From Methanoregula sp. (lineage in GTDB: Archaea > Halobacteriota > Methanomicrobia > Methanomicrobiales > Methanospirillaceae): DNA of 9,150 nucleotides. The position numbers were made by a program, and so were the translations under genes. Below are positions 6,697-9,150 of the stretch, in pieces (within the stretch, counting starts at the first letter, position 1; each line of letters starts with the position of its first letter). The stretch lies in NCBI GenBank assembly GCA_028705545.1, contig JAQWDG010000059.1, positions 1-9,150 on the forward strand, read 5' to 3'. The notes under the pieces are model-generated. The model ran no database searches, had not been told where the DNA came from, and saw only the letters and a list, made by a program, of their open reading frames with translations.

Positions 6697-6739
6697 CCGG
6701 TCCTTCCCGGGACAGTCCGTCGTTTTCCCCGGTCCTTCC
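6697..6739. repeat. Direct repeat CCGGTCCTTCC, 32 bp apart
   Basis: CCGGTCCTTCC occurs at 6697-6707 and 6729-6739 in the divergent gap upstream of the DUF432 gene. The spacing is close to three helical turns, as for a pair of regulator sites on one DNA face. An 8-bp palindrome, TCCCGGGA, lies next to the first copy (6705-6712). No regulator is known, so the operator idea is inference. Confidence 0.4.
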
Positions 6740-6753
6740 ACTCCCGTTTCGTC

Positions 6754-7497
6754 ATGTTTATCTCCAACCTTGGCGATGTATTTCATCACGTGTTTGGCAG
6801 ATACCCGCTGGACTATTCCACTACCGGCCCCGATATCACTATCAGGCTTTCCGATGCCGGCAGCCTCCTGAAGTACGAACGGGAATGCCGGGGCAGCCGT
6901 GAAGAGCGGTACCTGGGCAGGTCCTTTTCCGCGATCCATATCTACCCGGTTGAACCGGTCAACCTGCCGGAACCGCTCACCCAGTACCTGGAGATCGCGT
7001 TTCCCCCTGTGGTCCTGCCTCCCGGTGCAGAACAGACTGTTTACGTAAAGTTCCCGGTAGAGATCGGTGTGTTTCTCGAATCCGAAGGAAAGCAGTCCCC
7101 GCTCGATGTTTTCTCCCTTATGCCGGCTAAATTCTCCCTGTACGGGCTGCCAAGCTCCGGTGTGATCACGCGCCTGTACAAAAGCGATCTGTTTCCCGAG
7201 ATCCCCAAAGTCGATCTGTTCCGCGAAGGGGTCATGGCCCTGACCCTGAAGAACTGCCGGACAGAGAACGCAAAAGTAAGCCGGGCGGTTTTTGACAGCA
7301 GCTCGATGTGCCTCTATTACGGCAGCCGGGTCGCGATGACGGCAACCCTCGAAGTCTTCTCGGAATACCTTGCCCGCACCTCGTTTACCGATACAGCCCC
7401 GCCGGACTGCCCGAACCGGGCCATCGACCTGTACCGGACGAGTTCGTTTGCGCTTACCAGTACGAAAGGCTATTTCATGGAGGCGGGCACGAGTTGA
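6754..7497 (+). CDS. DUF432 domain protein
   Basis: 247 residues from the ATG at 6754. I recognise the archaeal family DUF432, whose function is unknown. Recognisable segments are PVNLPEPLTQYLEI (68-81), PPGAEQTVYVKFPVEIGVF (89-107) and KFSLYGLPSSGVITRL (126-141). The protein has no signal peptide and no membrane helix, so it is probably cytosolic and beta-rich. The start is uncertain. The ATG at 6754 has no Shine-Dalgarno or TATA box. A GTG at 6790 would give an N-terminus starting FGRYPLDY, which resembles family N-termini as I recall them, and a TTTATC element (6757-6762) is about 31 nt before it. I keep the longer ORF as the conservative choice. The stop TGA overlaps the TTG start of mscS, so the two are almost certainly cotranscribed and translationally coupled. 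This points to a role with the channel, such as a regulator or accessory subunit. Confidence 0.82.
   Translation: MFISNLGDVFHHVFGRYPLDYSTTGPDITIRLSDAGSLLKYERECRGSREERYLGRSFSAIHIYPVEPVNLPEPLTQYLEIAFPPVVLPPGAEQTVYVKFPVEIGVFLESEGKQSPLDVFSLMPAKFSLYGLPSSGVITRLYKSDLFPEIPKVDLFREGVMALTLKNCRTENAKVSRAVFDSSSMCLYYGSRVAMTATLEVFSEYLARTSFTDTAPPDCPNRAIDLYRTSSFALTSTKGYFMEAGTS
7479..7483 (+). promoter_or_regulatory. Shine-Dalgarno deciding the mscS TTG start
   Basis: GGAGG lies inside the 3' end of the DUF432 gene, 10 nt before the TTG at 7494. It is the strongest ribosome-binding site in the window and the main reason for choosing this non-ATG start. Confidence 0.65.
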
Positions 7498-8402
7498 GCA
7501 TAACCGATATCTTTAGCCTGGCCCTGTCGAACCTGACCGGCGCCGAATCCGAGGTTACCTCGGAAAAGGATTTCTTTGCAACGATAAGCCCGCGCGATGT
7601 CCTCTTCTTTGTTATCGGGATCGTCATCGCTTATGTCCTCGGCCTCATAATCAGCCACCATCTCCGGATGCGCATGAGCCACCGGCTCAAAAAAGACCAG
7701 CTGGACATCCTGACCGGGTTTATCCGGGTCATCCTCATCATTATCGCGGTGGGTATCTCCCTGCCGGGCCTTCTCGACTTAAGCGTCACCATCATCATCA
7801 TCTGTATCGCCGGCGTAATCGCGATCATCGCCCTTTCCAGCCAGAAGGTGATCTCGAACATGGTGGCAGGCATCGCGCTCCTGTACGAGAGCCCGTTTGC
7901 CACGGGAGACTATATCAGCACCGGGGGTGTCGAGGGAACGGTCGTGGCGGTCCGGCTCTTCTCGGTCCGGATCCGTACCGGCGAGGGGGTCTACGTCCAT
8001 ATCCCCAACGACCAGATCTATTCGACGGCGGTTTCAAACGTCCACGCCAACGTTGCCCGTAGGTTCGAGTACCGGGTAGGGATCCGCTACCAGGACGATA
8101 CCAACCAGGCCATCGCCATCGTCCGGCAGCTCCTGGAGGAGAACCCGTATGTCCTTGAAAACCCGGCGCCGGCGGTCTATGTCAGCGATATCTCTGCGGA
8201 CAGCGTTGTCCTTTCGATCCGGGCGTGGTTCCCCTCGAACTGGCAGCTCACCAAAGACGATATCTCCCGGACCACGGCAATCCTCCCGAACGTCAAGGAT
8301 GCTCTCGAAGCAGCGGGGATCGAGATGCCCTATGCCCAGCGGGTGGTCTGGTTTGCAAACCAGCCCGGTCACGACGAGAGTACGGCATCCAAAAAAAGAT
8401 AA
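7494..8402 (+). CDS. mscS: MscS family small-conductance mechanosensitive channel
   Basis: 302 residues, near the 286 of E. coli MscS. The protein gates a non-selective pore under membrane tension and releases solutes on hypo-osmotic shock. Residues 36-54 and 74-94 are two membrane helices and 97-130 form the pore-lining third helix with GVIAIIALSSQKVISNMVAG. The family signature follows: SPFATGDYI (133-141), then GGVEGTVVAV, and IPNDQIYSTAVSN (170-182) in the beta domain. The C-terminal alpha/beta domain runs to about 290 and ends in a Lys/Arg tail. No ATG lies in frame between 7308 and the first helix. TTG at 7494 gives MSITDIFSLA, with GGAGG-type Shine-Dalgarno spacing of 10 nt and a 4-base TTGA overlap with the DUF432 stop. 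It is convergent with the 74-residue membrane protein gene, with only 12 bp between stops. Confidence 0.92.
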   Translation: MSITDIFSLALSNLTGAESEVTSEKDFFATISPRDVLFFVIGIVIAYVLGLIISHHLRMRMSHRLKKDQLDILTGFIRVILIIIAVGISLPGLLDLSVTIIIICIAGVIAIIALSSQKVISNMVAGIALLYESPFATGDYISTGGVEGTVVAVRLFSVRIRTGEGVYVHIPNDQIYSTAVSNVHANVARRFEYRVGIRYQDDTNQAIAIVRQLLEENPYVLENPAPAVYVSDISADSVVLSIRAWFPSNWQLTKDDISRTTAILPNVKDALEAAGIEMPYAQRVVWFANQPGHDESTASKKR

Positions 8403-8413
8403 AAATAAAAAAA
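8391..8413 (-). terminator. T-rich terminator of the small membrane protein, overlapping the mscS 3' end
   Basis: On the minus strand, directly past the TGA at 8415-8417, come T7, T5 and T7 runs (complement of A runs at 8407-8413, 8401-8405 and 8391-8397). The last run is the complement of the mscS codons for its terminal Lys-Lys-Arg. This is a clear archaeal oligo-T terminator for the minus-strand gene. Confidence 0.55.
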
Positions 8414-8414
8414 G

Positions 8415-8639
8415 TCAGAGCCGTTTAAAATCGAAAAAATTGATCCCGAGGAACCGCTCCATCAGGTAGAGGATGCCAAAAAAGAGTGCCGCATAGAGCA
8501 CGAAACTGATAAGGAATTCCACCCACCCGGTGATCCCCGTATAGGACATGATGATATTCGAAACCGCGTTTGCTATGATAATGGCAACAAGGATGCCCAG
8601 GAAAAAAACAACCCATTTTTTGATGTCTGCTGTATCCAT
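8415..8639 (-). CDS. Small two-helix membrane protein, function unknown
   Basis: 74 residues starting MDTADIKKWVVFF. Two hydrophobic helices span about 9-31 and 40-62, joined by a short polar link (YTGITG, 33-38). The tail MERFLGINFFDFKRL is amphipathic and positively charged at its end. I recognise no family. The frame is open further upstream to 8801, but that stretch is Pro/Gly-rich and overlaps the divergent META gene and its promoter region. The ATG at 8639 with a TATA-like TTTAATAC about 28 nt upstream is the better start and predicts a nearly leaderless mRNA. It converges on mscS, so an antisense relation at the 3' ends is possible. Whether it takes part in the envelope-stress theme of its neighbours is only a guess. 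Confidence 0.7.
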   Translation of the reverse strand: MDTADIKKWVVFFLGILVAIIIANAVSNIIMSYTGITGWVEFLISFVLYAALFFGILYLMERFLGINFFDFKRL

Positions 8640-8662
8640 GCCAGTACCATGGGCATCCCCGG

Positions 8663-8672
8663 GTATTAAACC
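8663..8672 (-). promoter_or_regulatory. TATA-like promoter of the small membrane protein
   Basis: On the minus strand the box reads GGTTTAATAC, preceded by a purine-rich GAGA stretch. It is centred about 28 nt from the ATG at 8639. Confidence 0.45.
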
Positions 8673-8676
8673 TCTC

Positions 8677-8693
8677 AAAAAAGCCTGTTTTTT
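8677..8693. promoter_or_regulatory. A6/T6 inverted element in the divergent gap
   Basis: AAAAAA (8677-8682), a 5-nt spacer and TTTTTT (8688-8693) form an inverted element between the minus-strand small protein and the plus-strand META gene. The T6 half followed by AGA could serve as the TATA-like box of the META gene, lying about 35 nt before the ATG at 8726 and 50 nt before that at 8741. The role is inference. Confidence 0.25.
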
Positions 8694-8740
8694 AGATCCA
8701 TGCGAAACGGTTATTGGCTTGCCGGATGGAGTATACGGAT

Positions 8741-9150
8741 ATGGATGAGGCAGAAGCCCCGGAGACCAGGAGTCCCTATCGCACGCTTTTCCTGCTGGCA
8801 CTGGGGGGGATCGGTATTGTTGTTGTCCTTGTCTTTCTCCAGGGCATGACCGCCCAGCCCCGGGTACTGCAGGAAAGCCCGAACTGGACCCTTGCCTCCT
8901 GCCGCGATACCACCGGGATCCTCATCCCCGCGATCAATTCCGGCGAGGTCACCGCACAGTTCGGCCGCGACGGCAATATCACGGGTTTTTCCGGGTGCAA
9001 CCGGTACGTTGCGGCATTCATAAAAAACAACGACCGGATCCGGATCACCTATCCCCTCCATACCGGGGAAACCTGTGACGATGCCGGTCTCATGCAGCAG
9101 GAGGCAGACTTCTACCGCAACCTTGCGGCGGCAGCTTCGGTAAGCACCGG
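8741..9150 (+). CDS. Membrane-anchored META (HslJ-like) domain protein, partial at window end
   Basis: 136 residues are visible and the frame is open at the window edge. Residues 13-34 form one strongly hydrophobic helix after a short acidic N-terminus, with no lipobox, so the protein is probably anchored by an uncleaved N-terminal helix and faces outward. From W49 the sequence matches the META domain: WTLASCRD, a strand ending in VTAQFGRDGNITGFSGCNRYVA (70-91, with the typical F-x-x-D/G-G-x-x-x-G-x-x-GCN-x-Y), then C112 and an M-x-QE motif (118-121). C86 and C112 correspond to the usual cysteine pair. E. coli HslJ is a heat-inducible lipoprotein linked to novobiocin resistance; the domain's activity is unknown. 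The start at 8741 has a GGAG 9 nt upstream. An in-frame ATG at 8726 adds five residues and is an alternative. Confidence 0.8.
   Translation, partial: MDEAEAPETRSPYRTLFLLALGGIGIVVVLVFLQGMTAQPRVLQESPNWTLASCRDTTGILIPAINSGEVTAQFGRDGNITGFSGCNRYVAAFIKNNDRIRITYPLHTGETCDDAGLMQQEADFYRNLAAAASVST

Noticed and set aside
7308..7493. N-terminal extension of the MscS frame back to an ATG at 7308
   Set aside because: It would overlap the DUF432 coding region by about 190 bp, and the extra residues have no similarity to MscS N-termini; the TTG at 7494 has a strong Shine-Dalgarno.
8640..8801. Upstream extension of the 74-residue membrane protein to 8801
   Set aside because: The stretch overlaps the promoter and first codons of the META gene and translates to a Pro/Gly-rich sequence without features.

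Overview
The window looks like the chromosome of a methanogenic archaeon of the order Methanomicrobiales, and Methanoregula or a close relative is my best guess. The reasons are a moderately GC-rich genome (judged by eye), a geranylgeranyl reductase of the archaeal ether-lipid type, a DUF432 protein (an archaeal family), a lipoprotein with the short 'AAGCTQ' lipobox and Thr/Pro linker common in these methanogens, and archaeal BRE/TATA-like elements close to start codons. The genus is inference from recall, not from a search.

Layout. (1) 1-1358, minus: a KUP-type K+ transporter, C-terminus cut by the window edge. (2) 1452-2474, minus: an AI-2E family (PerM/TqsA-like) membrane protein upstream of kup on the same strand, separated by a T-tract terminator and a TATA-like promoter. 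(3) 2598-4124, plus: a TrkH-type K+ channel subunit, divergent from the AI-2E gene. (4) 4248-4649, plus: a small cysteine-rich lipoprotein. (5) 4650-4792: a convergent intergenic region with a stem-loop, two back-to-back tandem duplications and a perfect 8-bp hairpin. (6) 4793-5947 and 5981-6616, both minus: a geranylgeranyl reductase family flavoprotein preceded by a DUF308/HdeD-like membrane protein. (7) 6754-7497 and 7494-8402, plus: a DUF432 protein overlapping, through a TTGA junction, an MscS mechanosensitive channel that starts with TTG. (8) 8415-8639, minus: a 74-residue two-helix membrane protein convergent with mscS. (9) 8741 to the window end, plus: a membrane-anchored META (HslJ-like) domain protein, truncated.

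Taken together the window is dominated by envelope functions: two K+ uptake routes of different families (KUP and TrkH), a turgor-release channel (MscS), two multi-pass membrane proteins of uncertain substrate, an ether-lipid saturation enzyme and two anchored surface proteins. No trkA-type regulatory subunit lies in the window. The most interesting unit is the DUF432-MscS pair, whose overlap suggests the uncharacterised DUF432 protein is made together with the channel and may be its partner. Every intergenic gap is shorter than 150 bases. I saw no rRNA, tRNA, CRISPR, insertion sequence or origin.
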